DNA from: Bacteroides intestinalis DSM 17393
GTDB lineage: Bacteria; Bacteroidota; Bacteroidia; Bacteroidales; Bacteroidaceae
DNA length: 64,000 bases
Assembly: GCF_000172175.1 (NCBI RefSeq)
Contig: NZ_ABJL02000008.1
Coordinates: forward strand, 1,860,001-1,924,000
Direction of reading: 5' to 3'
Shown here: positions 27,218 to 35,889 of the stretch, one piece after another
Numbering within the stretch: the first letter of the stretch is position 1
Layout: every line of letters starts with the position of its first letter
Position numbers and translations under genes: made by a program
The notes under the pieces: model-generated
The model's input: the letters and a program-made list of their open reading frames with translations, nothing else
Database searches by the model: none
What the model was told of the DNA's origin: nothing

Positions 27218-28855
27218 ATGAACACACAGCTAAAAACTATTTTTGTTTTCCTTTTTCTTGTCTGTACCCTACGGGGAACTGCGCAGAACTTTTCAATCGA
27301 CTATCCATCCTATCAAAACAGAAATAGCGATGCACTTGAAATCAGCCGGATCGTCCGTAATGATACAGCCACTATTTTATATATGGATGCCTATTCGCGC
27401 CCTAACTATTGGATACGTCTGGCTTCGGGTCTATCACTCCATGGAAATCAAACCGGAAAGAACTATCCTATCATCCGTTCACAAGGTTTCGAGTTGGACA
27501 AAGAAGTCTATATGCCTGCCTCGGGAAATGTAACTTTCAGCCTTCAATTTGCTCCTCTTGCCCCCCAAGAAAAGATGATTGATTTCATAGAGGGAGCCAA
27601 TAAAGGAGATTTTCAAATTAAAAGCATAAGCCTCAACGAGCAAGAAAAGAAAGGAAAGATTCATTGTCACATTTCAGGCAAAGTAATCGATAGTCCGCAA
27701 TCCAGCCGACTCGTATTGATGAAAGCCCATAAAAATCCCAGTAGCAGCCCATGGCTATCAATACCTATACGCAATGGAGAATTTCAATATGATTTCTACG
27801 CTGATCATGAAGAAGTATACGAAGTCTTTATCTGGAATGATATGCTTACCGGTAGCTGGCTCCCTTCTCTCTTCTTTGCAGAAAATGGTCCTGTTTCTTT
27901 CACCCTATACCCGGCCAGTACCAGAAAACCGGGACTAGTGAGCACAAGTAACCCATTAACCTGTGAGTTACAACAATTGGAGAGTGAAAGAAAAGCCAAA
28001 TTCAATTTTGACTCTTTATACGCTCAAATGAATAAATTATACGAAGAAAACCGTTTCGAAAGTGAAGCACTGCAAACTCTTTGGAAAAGAATCGAGCAAG
28101 TTAAGGACAACAATGAAGAACGAAATAATATCTACAGAGAAAGAGACCGTCTTGAGGAGAGCGGAGAAGCATACACGGAAGAAGGAAAAGCTCTTTTGGT
28201 AAAAATTAAGCAATTAAACGAAGAAATGAATCAATGGACTATAAAGCATATTAAACAGAATCCTTCCTTACCCGGACTATATGTTCTGACAAGTAAGACA
28301 GAAATGGCACGCAAAGGCGAAGACGTTACTCCATTTCTGAATGCCTATCAGGAAACTTTTGCCTCTCTCTATCCGGAGCACCCTTATAGTCAGCAAATGC
28401 AAATGCTCATTAAAAACGGACAACCGGAAATTGGAAAACCATATGTCGATTTCTCAGCTCCTGACCTAGATGGAAACAAAGTACAAATATCAAAATATAT
28501 TCAGGGAAAGGTAGCGTTAATTGATTTATGGGCATCTTGGTGCGGTCCATGTCGTATAAACTCCAAGCAAGTTATTCCCATATATGAAAAATATAAGAAT
28601 AAGGGATTCACTGTCATCGGTGTGGCACGTGAACAAGGAAGTGATGCCCGCATGAAAGAAGCTATCAAAAAAGATGGCTATCCTTGGTTAAATCTTATTG
28701 AGCTCAATGACACCAATCAGATATGGACGAAATACCGGATACCGAATGCTGCCGGAGGTACTTTTCTTGTGAATGCTGAGGGAATCATTCTTGCTATAAA
28801 TCCCACAGTTGAAGAAATAGAAAGTATTCTTCAAAAGGAACTTTTAACTCCTTAA
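27218..28855 (+). CDS. TlpA-like thioredoxin protein with N-terminal DUF4369-like region
   Basis: 545 residues with a signal peptide (FVFLFLVCTLRGTAQ). The N-terminal half (~25-260) contains beta-rich segments like those of DUF4369 proteins (KIHCHISGKVIDSPQSSRLVLM...). Residues ~265-350 form a charged helical/coiled region. The C-terminal ~140 residues are a TlpA domain with redox motif W-C-G-P-C in ALIDLWASWCGPCRINS and a cis-Pro region near the end. This domain order is common in Bacteroidetes periplasmic disulfide/redox proteins. It lies 6 bp before the CapA-like gene, so the pair probably forms an operon. Confidence 0.85.
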   Translation: MNTQLKTIFVFLFLVCTLRGTAQNFSIDYPSYQNRNSDALEISRIVRNDTATILYMDAYSRPNYWIRLASGLSLHGNQTGKNYPIIRSQGFELDKEVYMPASGNVTFSLQFAPLAPQEKMIDFIEGANKGDFQIKSISLNEQEKKGKIHCHISGKVIDSPQSSRLVLMKAHKNPSSSPWLSIPIRNGEFQYDFYADHEEVYEVFIWNDMLTGSWLPSLFFAENGPVSFTLYPASTRKPGLVSTSNPLTCELQQLESERKAKFNFDSLYAQMNKLYEENRFESEALQTLWKRIEQVKDNNEERNNIYRERDRLEESGEAYTEEGKALLVKIKQLNEEMNQWTIKHIKQNPSLPGLYVLTSKTEMARKGEDVTPFLNAYQETFASLYPEHPYSQQMQMLIKNGQPEIGKPYVDFSAPDLDGNKVQISKYIQGKVALIDLWASWCGPCRINSKQVIPIYEKYKNKGFTVIGVAREQGSDARMKEAIKKDGYPWLNLIELNDTNQIWTKYRIPNAAGGTFLVNAEGIILAINPTVEEIESILQKELLTP

Positions 28856-28861
28856 ACATTT

Positions 28862-29998
28862 ATGAGAAGAATATCTCCCCTCACACTACTTTTCTTTCTT
28901 GTGTCATGCAACAGTGCGGCACAAGAACAAGTAGTATCAGGAGCATCTGACACCATTCCTTCTGCTAAAGTCACATTATTATTTGTCGGTGACTTGATGC
29001 AACACAATGCACAACTTGAAGCTGCGCGTACAAGTCAGGGGACTCATGATTACTCTCTTTGTTTCTCTCTTGTGAAAGAGCAGATAAGTAGAGCAGACAT
29101 CGCTATTGGAAATCTTGAAGTCACCCTCGGCGGAAAGCCATATGCAGGCTATCCTGCTTTTTCGGCACCAGATGAGTTTTTATATGCTATTCGAGATGTT
29201 GGATTCGACATACTATTAACTGCAAACAATCATTGTCTGGATCGCGGAAAGAAGGGGCTGGAACGTACTATCCTGATGTTGGATTCTTTACATATTCCAT
29301 ATATAGGCACTTATCGGAATAAAGAGGAACGTCGCCAACACTATCCCCTGCTTATTCATAAAAACGGATTTCGTATCGTCTTTCTCAATTATACTTATGA
29401 CACAAACGGGGTCAAGCCCACCTCTCCCAATATAGTGAACTATATAGATAAGAAAATCATGCAACAGGACATTGATACCGCGCGGACATGGCAGCCCGAT
29501 GCTATCATTGCCTGCATGCATTGGGGAAACGAATACCAGTCACTCCCCAGCCGGGAACAGCGGCAGTTGGCAGATTGGTTATTGGAACAAGGAGTAACGC
29601 ATATCATCGGCTCACACCCCCATGTCATACAGCCAATGGAGTTACGTACCGATACTCTTACCGGAACGCAACATGCCATAGTCTATTCTTTAGGGAATTT
29701 CATATCTAATATGAGTAATGTAAATACTGACGGTGGTCTCGTATTTACATTAGAGTTGGAAAAAGACACAGTTACTCCATCTATTCCCAATATTCGCACC
29801 CGCCATTGCGGATATAATTTAGTATGGACGGCACGTCCTACTCTCACCAAAGAAAAGAATTATATCATCTATCCAACTGATTCCACATCAGTTTCAAAGC
29901 TCCCGGAAGCTGCACGTAACCATCTGAATATCTTCGTCAAAAACTCCCGAAAGCTCCTCCAACAGCACAATGTAGGAATTAAGGAGAATAAAAAATAA
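28862..29998 (+). CDS. CapA-family metallophosphoesterase-like lipoprotein
   Basis: 378 residues with a lipoprotein signal (LTLLFFLVSCNS, lipobox Cys at about 16). The rest follows the PGA_cap/CapA pattern: TLLFVGDLMQHNAQ near residue 40, GNLEVTLGG, LLTANNHCLDRGKKGLERTI, ACMHWGNEY and GSHPHVIQPMEL. These Asp/Asn/His blocks are the metal-binding blocks of calcineurin-like phosphoesterases. CapA is linked to poly-gamma-glutamate capsules in Bacillus, but no capB/capC is near, so another envelope role is likely. It lies 6 bp after the TlpA-like gene. Confidence 0.85.
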   Translation: MRRISPLTLLFFLVSCNSAAQEQVVSGASDTIPSAKVTLLFVGDLMQHNAQLEAARTSQGTHDYSLCFSLVKEQISRADIAIGNLEVTLGGKPYAGYPAFSAPDEFLYAIRDVGFDILLTANNHCLDRGKKGLERTILMLDSLHIPYIGTYRNKEERRQHYPLLIHKNGFRIVFLNYTYDTNGVKPTSPNIVNYIDKKIMQQDIDTARTWQPDAIIACMHWGNEYQSLPSREQRQLADWLLEQGVTHIIGSHPHVIQPMELRTDTLTGTQHAIVYSLGNFISNMSNVNTDGGLVFTLELEKDTVTPSIPNIRTRHCGYNLVWTARPTLTKEKNYIIYPTDSTSVSKLPEAARNHLNIFVKNSRKLLQQHNVGIKENKK

Positions 29999-30052
29999 TG
30001 CAGATTTCAATAAAATATTCCGCCAAATATTTGCAGTATCAAAGATAATACC

Positions 30053-30060
30053 TATCTTTG
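30053..30060 (+). promoter_or_regulatory. -7 box of tRNA-His
   Basis: TATCTTTG, about 29 bp before the tRNA. Confidence 0.6.
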
Positions 30061-30088
30061 CACCGCGTTTGAGAAATGACGCAAACAT

Positions 30089-30166
30089 GGTGACTGTAGT
30101 TCAGTTGGTTAGAGCGTCAGATTGTGGTTCTGAATGTCGTGGGTTCGAGTCCCATCAGTCACCCCA
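30089..30166 (+). tRNA. tRNA-His (GTG), CCA encoded
   Basis: Acceptor GTGACTG/CAGTCAC, with an extra G at 30089 opposite the C discriminator (30163), the hallmark of tRNA-His. The D-arm has AGTTGGTTAGAGC, the anticodon loop is TTGTGGT with anticodon GTG, the T-arm is GGGTTCGAGTCCC, and CCA is encoded at 30164-30166. Confidence 0.95.
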
Positions 30167-30231
30167 AAAGAAAGAGGAATTTCAGTAATGATTTTCCTTT
30201 TTTTTGCTATATATCAGTTTTTTTTAGAGGA

Positions 30232-31098
30232 TTATTTTCTCCGATACTGCTGCGGAGATGTCCCTGTCTGTTTCCTGAAAAACGTACCGAAGTAGGAAGC
30301 ATTAGGAAAGTTGAAGTAATCAGATATTTCCTGTATGCTCTTCTGCGTGTTCTTAAGCAATGAAATGCTTTTGCGGATAATGGCTTTGAACACCAGCTCC
30401 TGCACCGTATATCCACAAATCGACTTGGACAGTACAGAGAGATACTTAGGCGACAAACAAAGTTTATCTGCATAAAACTCCACGCCACGCTGCTCCATGT
30501 AATGCATTTCAATCAACTGAATCAACCGTATGAAAATATCGTGCTTATGTCCTACCGAGGCTCTTTGAGTGATAAGTTTACGATTATAAATGGAGCAAAG
30601 CCGATACGTCAATCCCAACAATAACAACTTCTGTTCATAGTGATTGAATGTATTTTCCTCTATCCGTAAAGTGTTGTCCAGAAGAGACATATATTTCAGG
30701 ACTTCATTCTCTTCACCTGTGCTCCATACGTAACACGGCTCCGTAGCAAGTTGCGAATAAAGATGCATGGAAGTCACACAATTGCCTATAATATCACGTA
30801 TCGGCTCTGTCTGGTAGACAAGAATAAATACTTCCGCATCTTCCGACTGACGGCATACCTGAAAGACAGAACCACCGGGGATAAAAAGAGTTTCATTCGC
30901 TTTGGCCGAAAAATCCTTCTGATTCAGAGTAAACATAAAACTTCCCTGACGGCAAACCACCAACCCCACTCCATTCACTTGAAACGGTTTCTTCAGTGAC
31001 TCAGGGAAATCACGAAGCATACCTTCCGAACTACAAACATCCTTTCCACTTAACAATGCATGGTTAAGACGAGACAAACGTTCCTGATGAGTATCCAT
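30232..31098 (-). CDS. AraC-family transcriptional regulator
   Basis: 288 residues. The C-terminal ~100 residues are the double helix-turn-helix of AraC/XylS proteins, with YADKLCLSPKYLSVLSKSICGYTVQEL for the first HTH and IQEISDYFNFPNASYFGTFFRKQTGTSPQQYRR for the second. The N-terminal part is a cupin-like sensor (ANETLFIPGGSVFQVC). It starts 29 bp after the MFS transporter stop on the same strand, as the last gene of the efflux operon, so it most likely controls that operon. The ligand is unknown. Confidence 0.85.
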   Translation of the reverse strand: MDTHQERLSRLNHALLSGKDVCSSEGMLRDFPESLKKPFQVNGVGLVVCRQGSFMFTLNQKDFSAKANETLFIPGGSVFQVCRQSEDAEVFILVYQTEPIRDIIGNCVTSMHLYSQLATEPCYVWSTGEENEVLKYMSLLDNTLRIEENTFNHYEQKLLLLGLTYRLCSIYNRKLITQRASVGHKHDIFIRLIQLIEMHYMEQRGVEFYADKLCLSPKYLSVLSKSICGYTVQELVFKAIIRKSISLLKNTQKSIQEISDYFNFPNASYFGTFFRKQTGTSPQQYRRK

Positions 31099-31127
31099 AA
31101 TATCACAAGCTATATTGAAAAACAGTG

Positions 31128-32768
31128 CTAAGTTAATAATTTCCGCTTAGGATAAGGAATAATCAGTACAAATATCATACAAATAAGGCAGCCGTATACA
31201 GTCCAGCCCGCCATTTCCTTTACGGCAGACAGGGTAGCCTGCACCTGAATCCGCCCTTTGGTAGACATTGCCGCCATATTGATTGCATCCTGCTTACTCT
31301 TTCCCTGATATTGCATGCCTTGAACAGTCTGGATAAACGAAGCGGAAGCCTCGGGATGAAGCATATCCACATTTTGTGCATAGCGGGTGACATAATGCTG
31401 CTGACGCTCCTGCAATATATTCGAGTAAAGAGCACCTCCGATGCCGGGTCCCAACACCATACGCACGGTAAGCATGACGCAAATCCAAGTAGAAAGGTAC
31501 TTATAGGGCATGCGTTGCGTAGCATAGGCAGCAGTCAAGGCATAAAGGAACATCATGCCGGTGGCACGGATAATGACCGGATACTTCATCCGCTCGTATA
31601 ATCCGGCACTCTGCACTTCGAAATACATGAATACTGCCGACAATCCGAGAAACAGGAAACCGGCTGCAAACAGATACTTGAAATGCACTCCCTTGGAACC
31701 CAATATCATAGAAGAGATAGCACCAATCGCATAACCTGCCATACACCAGTTGCCCAATGTCGCATTCTGGTAATTATCCAGTTTCATCCCGATGCCCGTA
31801 AACACATTGACAAACATAGCACTCGAATTGAATATCATCAGTAACAGATAAAGCAAAATACCCATACGAATGGTACGTAACTTAAAGACATCCAACAGGA
31901 AGTAATGTGAATGGCGGTTCTTCTCCATATAGAAAAAGATACAGGCAGATACAGCCGCAACCAATGTGGCAGTGCGGATGGACGCATCATCATACCAATC
32001 CAGGACCTTGCCATAAACCAGCACATAAGTGATGCACACCAATGTAATGCAGAACACCGCCACATTGCCGAACTGCCTGAAGTTGATAGGAAAACGGCGC
32101 GTAGCAAACTTATGATAAGGCATTGTGATAAAGATAACCAAAATGGAAAGCAACACAGTACCCATCATAAAATAATACACATACTGCCATTCATACTCAA
32201 AAGCCAGCCATGCCGTTAGCGATGTGCCCAATTGCCCTAAAATCATAAAGAACAGGTAAATACCCGGTTGGCTGACGCATCGGTCAATATCCAGTTTATT
32301 CCAACCCTTATCATCATCAGGTTCCAGTCCCGGAGTGATGTTACGGGTAGCTTCCATTCCGGCAGCGTACTTGATAAGCGTAAACAGATTGACCATCATC
32401 AACACCATCCGCAAGAAGCCCATGAGCAGACTGCAAAGCGCCAGAATAAATATACTGTCCGTCTCCGCACAGATATAGCTAAAGACATACATGAGCGAGA
32501 ACCCCGCCAGACACATCATCTTCTCCCGGCGGATACGCATCAAGCGATACAGGAAAGGAGCGAAAGCCGCCATTCCGATAGAAGTGACGAAATTAGTGAA
32601 CTGAATATGCTCGGAGATGATGCCCAGTCCACTCATCATCTCGGTGCTGTTGACAGAGTAAACGCCACCCACCGTAAGGATGGGGATAAAGAGCAACAAC
32701 ATGATGATGATGCCTACCGGTTTAGGCACCCAGTTGTAGAAGGGATAGTTTTTAGGGTACGAGGGCAT
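31128..32768 (-). CDS. MFS efflux transporter (EmrB-like)
   Basis: 546 residues with about 14 predicted membrane helices, as in the DHA2 drug:H+ antiporter subgroup. The family motif in the second loop appears as RLMRIRREKMM. The gene order TolC-like, HlyD-like, MFS and the 4-bp gap to the HlyD gene identify it as the inner-membrane pump of an EmrAB-TolC-type tripartite system. Substrates could be drugs, bile compounds or fatty acids, but none is indicated by the sequence. Confidence 0.85.
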   Translation of the reverse strand: MPSYPKNYPFYNWVPKPVGIIIMLLLFIPILTVGGVYSVNSTEMMSGLGIISEHIQFTNFVTSIGMAAFAPFLYRLMRIRREKMMCLAGFSLMYVFSYICAETDSIFILALCSLLMGFLRMVLMMVNLFTLIKYAAGMEATRNITPGLEPDDDKGWNKLDIDRCVSQPGIYLFFMILGQLGTSLTAWLAFEYEWQYVYYFMMGTVLLSILVIFITMPYHKFATRRFPINFRQFGNVAVFCITLVCITYVLVYGKVLDWYDDASIRTATLVAAVSACIFFYMEKNRHSHYFLLDVFKLRTIRMGILLYLLLMIFNSSAMFVNVFTGIGMKLDNYQNATLGNWCMAGYAIGAISSMILGSKGVHFKYLFAAGFLFLGLSAVFMYFEVQSAGLYERMKYPVIIRATGMMFLYALTAAYATQRMPYKYLSTWICVMLTVRMVLGPGIGGALYSNILQERQQHYVTRYAQNVDMLHPEASASFIQTVQGMQYQGKSKQDAINMAAMSTKGRIQVQATLSAVKEMAGWTVYGCLICMIFVLIIPYPKRKLLT

Positions 32769-32772
32769 GGCG

Positions 32773-33864
32773 TCAGAGTTTAGCTTTCACAACTACCATC
32801 ATACCTGCCGCCAGTTTCCCATTATCTTCTTTGGAGAGATTGGTGAAATCGATACGAACCGGTATGCGCTGTTGTATCTTCACAAAGTTTCCGGCAGAAT
32901 TATCGGTGGGAACCAACGAATATTTAGAACCCGTAGCCCCCGAAATAGCCGTAACAGTTCCTGTGAATTCTCTGTCGCTGATGGCATCCACCGTGATAAC
33001 CACCTCCTGCCCAAGATGCAGATTCTCAATCTGGGTTTCTTTATAATTGGCAACAATCCACTTCTGCGTATCGGGCAAGATGTAAGTGATGGTCTGCCCT
33101 GCCGAGATGAATTGACCTTCCTCCAAGGCACGGCGTCCCAACTTTCCGTCGCAAGGGGCTACGACCACTGTATAAGACAGGTTCAGCTTAGCCATTTCCA
33201 AGGCAGCCGTTGCCCGTTGGATGGCAGCCTCGGTACTCTCACGGCGATGAGACACTTCGTTCACTCCCGAGAGAGCCGCCTTCCGTTGACGCTTCACAGC
33301 TTCCAGTTTCTTGTGTGTGGCTTCATATTCTGTTTCTATCTGCTCCAACTGAATGGGAGTTGCAGCGTTCCGTTTCACCAGATTTTCATAACGCTGGCGG
33401 TCCTTCTCCAGTTTGGCCAAGCGGATTTCTATTTCAGAAATGGAAGCATCGTAAACGGATGCGGTGGTTTGCGTAGTCTGCAAGGTGGCTCCAATGACGG
33501 TGGCGCCTGCCTGTGCATCCTTCAGGGCGGCTTCGGCTTCCATAACGCGGATTTTATATTCACGGTCGTCCAATACAAGCAAGGTGTCTCCCTTGCGAAC
33601 TTCCTGGTGTTCGGTAAAATAAATCTTCCTGATATAACCCGAGGCACGCAGGTTGACAGGAGATATATACTGTTCTATTTGGGCATCGTTGCTGGTTTCG
33701 GTCTGCTTGTAATCCAGGAAGAGACAGACCACCTGTATGACTCCCCAAATCATGACACCTATTCCCAACAGGCTGATTACGACTTGCCAACGGCGTAATT
33801 TTCTCAACTTCTTTGCTTTCTCCTGATGCGTACTGGATGCGCTATTGTTTTCTACTGTTTCCAT
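32773..33864 (-). CDS. HlyD/EmrA-family periplasmic adaptor
   Basis: 363 residues. A short cytoplasmic N-terminus and one membrane helix (WQVVISLLGIGVMIWGVIQVV, ~28-48) are followed by the first half of the lipoyl/barrel-sandwich domain (VNLRASGYIRKIYFTEHQEVRKGDTLLVLDD). A long coiled-coil hairpin (~100-205) comes next, then the second half lipoyl part (VVAPCDGKLGRRALEEGQFI) and the beta-barrel. This is the membrane fusion protein linking the MFS pump to the TolC-like channel. It sits between the two partner genes, with 24-bp and 4-bp gaps. Confidence 0.9.
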   Translation of the reverse strand: METVENNSASSTHQEKAKKLRKLRRWQVVISLLGIGVMIWGVIQVVCLFLDYKQTETSNDAQIEQYISPVNLRASGYIRKIYFTEHQEVRKGDTLLVLDDREYKIRVMEAEAALKDAQAGATVIGATLQTTQTTASVYDASISEIEIRLAKLEKDRQRYENLVKRNAATPIQLEQIETEYEATHKKLEAVKRQRKAALSGVNEVSHRRESTEAAIQRATAALEMAKLNLSYTVVVAPCDGKLGRRALEEGQFISAGQTITYILPDTQKWIVANYKETQIENLHLGQEVVITVDAISDREFTGTVTAISGATGSKYSLVPTDNSAGNFVKIQQRIPVRIDFTNLSKEDNGKLAAGMMVVVKAKL

Positions 33865-33888
33865 ATTCGGATGTTATTGATTAACTTG

Positions 33889-35214
33889 TTATTTGACTAA
33901 TGATTCTATTTGCCCGGTCAGTTTCAGCAACATAAGGTTGGTCACCCGATAATTGTAGTGGGCGCTGATGTAGTTGTTCTGGGCTTCGCTCATCCGCATT
34001 TCGTCTTGCAGCACTTCGGTCATTGAGGTGATGCCTTCGCGGTATCGGTCCATAGTGACGGTATACACATCTTCGGCGAGCAAATAATTATCTTTCTGCT
34101 TTTTGAAATTCCGCTGGTTGTTCATCAGGTCGTTGGTGGCATTCAGGTATTGGGTCTGCAAATTCTTGCGGGTGTTCTCCTGTGCCAGTTTGATGTTTTC
34201 GATATCAATGACGGCCTTGCGGGTTTTATAGCGTTTGTCCAGACCATCGAAAATGGGGACACGCAGCGAGAGGCCCAGGCCATAGGAACGGTACCAATGA
34301 CCGGAAGGACCGGAATGAAACCAGTGGTAAGCCTTATCGGTGTAAGCGGAAAACATCCAGTTGCCCGTCAGATTCAGGGAAGGGATGTATCTGTAACCAA
34401 TCATCTTCTTTTGCTGCTCGGCCAGTTGCCGTTGCGATTGCAGCAGTTGGAGTTCATATAAGTTCTCCGAAAGTCCGGTCAATGCTACGGGGGTGATGGT
34501 TTCGGTATTCACCGGCACTAAGGCTATTTGCTTTTCTGCGGGATAATCGATGATGTATTTCAGCAGGTTCAGTTGTTGTTCCAGCATGGCCTGTGCATTG
34601 TCATACTGTACTTTCAGGTTTTCGAGATTGATGTTCACCCGTTTCACATCGACTTCCATTGCCATTCCGTTGTCATAGAAGGCCTGCGTGATGTTCTGCA
34701 ATTCTTCAAGACGGGTGATATTGGCTTTTATCAGTGCGATTTGCTCGGCGGTGACCTGCCCCAGGTAATACATTTTGCAGACTTGCAGGATGAGGTCTTC
34801 CCTCGCCTTTTCGTAGGTGAGGCGGTTCATCTCGTCCATCGTCCGCGCAATGGAGATGCTGGTGTAGAGGGTTTGGTTATAGAGTGGCATTTGGAGCTGC
34901 AATCCTGCGTTGGCACTGTATTGCAGGGTATGAGTCACATTGTAGGGATTGCCGTAAACTGAGCCGTCGGTAACGGAGACAGGCGGATCGATGTTATCAT
35001 TATAATTGGCAAAACCATTGATTTGGGGCAACAATCGTGCCCGGTTCTCGGAGATGCCATACCTTCCCTTTTGTATCTCTTTCCGTTTACTTTGCAGGGA
35101 CAGGTTGTTCTCAATGCCTATCTTCAGACAGTCTTCCAATGCCAGGGTATCTTGTGCGCCTGCACTCGCAACGGGCAGGCAGAAAAAGGAAAAAATGAAC
35201 AGTAACCTTCTCAT
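33889..35214 (-). CDS. TolC-family outer membrane efflux channel
   Basis: 441 residues with a signal peptide (LLFIFSFFCLPVASAGAQ). It has the duplicated OEP pattern: LEDCLKIGIENNLSLQSKRKEI at the start of repeat one, and long coiled-coil helices ending in REGITSMTEVLQDEMRMSEAQNNYISAHYNYRVTNLMLLKLTG in repeat two. It forms the outer-membrane duct of the tripartite pump encoded downstream. First gene of the operon (35214 to 30232); a -7 box lies 23 bp upstream. Confidence 0.9.
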   Translation of the reverse strand: MRRLLFIFSFFCLPVASAGAQDTLALEDCLKIGIENNLSLQSKRKEIQKGRYGISENRARLLPQINGFANYNDNIDPPVSVTDGSVYGNPYNVTHTLQYSANAGLQLQMPLYNQTLYTSISIARTMDEMNRLTYEKAREDLILQVCKMYYLGQVTAEQIALIKANITRLEELQNITQAFYDNGMAMEVDVKRVNINLENLKVQYDNAQAMLEQQLNLLKYIIDYPAEKQIALVPVNTETITPVALTGLSENLYELQLLQSQRQLAEQQKKMIGYRYIPSLNLTGNWMFSAYTDKAYHWFHSGPSGHWYRSYGLGLSLRVPIFDGLDKRYKTRKAVIDIENIKLAQENTRKNLQTQYLNATNDLMNNQRNFKKQKDNYLLAEDVYTVTMDRYREGITSMTEVLQDEMRMSEAQNNYISAHYNYRVTNLMLLKLTGQIESLVK

Positions 35215-35237
35215 AACAATTATTTGATATTTGGAAG

Positions 35238-35245
35238 CAAAGTTA
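35238..35245 (-). promoter_or_regulatory. -7 box of the efflux operon
   Basis: TAACTTTG on the minus strand, 23 bp before the TolC-like ATG. No clear -33 at standard spacing, which fits activation by the operon's AraC protein. Confidence 0.5.
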
Positions 35246-35479
35246 GCGGGTTAGTGCAAAAGGATGCTGTCTATATATCGACTGTTTATGTTCACATTTT
35301 CCCTTTTTATAGGGAGATATTAGTTCACATAATAACAGAGGGCTAAATTATCATTCATAATGCAAGCTAATCAAGAACATCTACTTATGTAAAAAAAGGT
35401 AAATGCAGGAAACCATAAAAACGTTTCAATTGTTACTCTAAAGATAGCATGACAACATGTATAACTAAAATAAATGATT

Positions 35480-35776
35480 ATGGAAACAAACAAAAAACTA
35501 ATCGCAGTCGTAGAAATTAGTGGTGACAAAGCAGTTCAATTCTGGGCAAGAGCCGACGACCTGGCACAGCAATACAATGAAAAGTCAACGGATATAGTTT
35601 ATACAGTGGTGAAACTTCCCGACTCTGATAATCTGTTCCGCTTCTTTGCCGCTTCAAAAGAAGAAATGACGCAGGAAACTTTGCTGGAATGCAGCCGTGA
35701 ATTTCTGGATGAATTGCTGACACTGGTTCCCAGCGAATGTGTCAGGATAAAGATTGCGGAAGGTAAAGAAGAATAA
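35480..35776 (+). CDS. Small conserved-looking protein, unknown
   Basis: 98 residues from the ATG at 35480 (an ATG two codons earlier at 35474 is possible). Soluble, acidic, no signal peptide and no recognised family. Predicted alternating strands and helices (KLIAVVEISGDKAVQFWARADDLAQQY ... ETLLECSREFLDELLTLVP) give normal globular composition, which supports a real gene. It stands alone: about 260 bp from the efflux operon and 114 bp from the radical SAM gene, which has its own promoter. Confidence 0.5.
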   Translation: METNKKLIAVVEISGDKAVQFWARADDLAQQYNEKSTDIVYTVVKLPDSDNLFRFFAASKEEMTQETLLECSREFLDELLTLVPSECVRIKIAEGKEE

Positions 35777-35849
35777 AAAGAAGTACACCGGATACAGGTG
35801 GGACGAAGGATTGGGGGCACAGAAAGAGAGCAAATAGAAATACATTCAC

Positions 35850-35857
35850 TATCTTTG
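35850..35857 (+). promoter_or_regulatory. -7 box of the radical SAM gene
   Basis: TATCTTTG, 32 bp before the ATG at 35890. Confidence 0.6.
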
Positions 35858-35889
35858 CAATCGTTTTTGTAAACCCAACCCTATATAAA

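Noticed and set aside
32268..33798. Long plus-strand frames opposite the efflux genes
   Set aside because: Shadows of the MFS and HlyD genes, which have clear family motifs on the minus strand.
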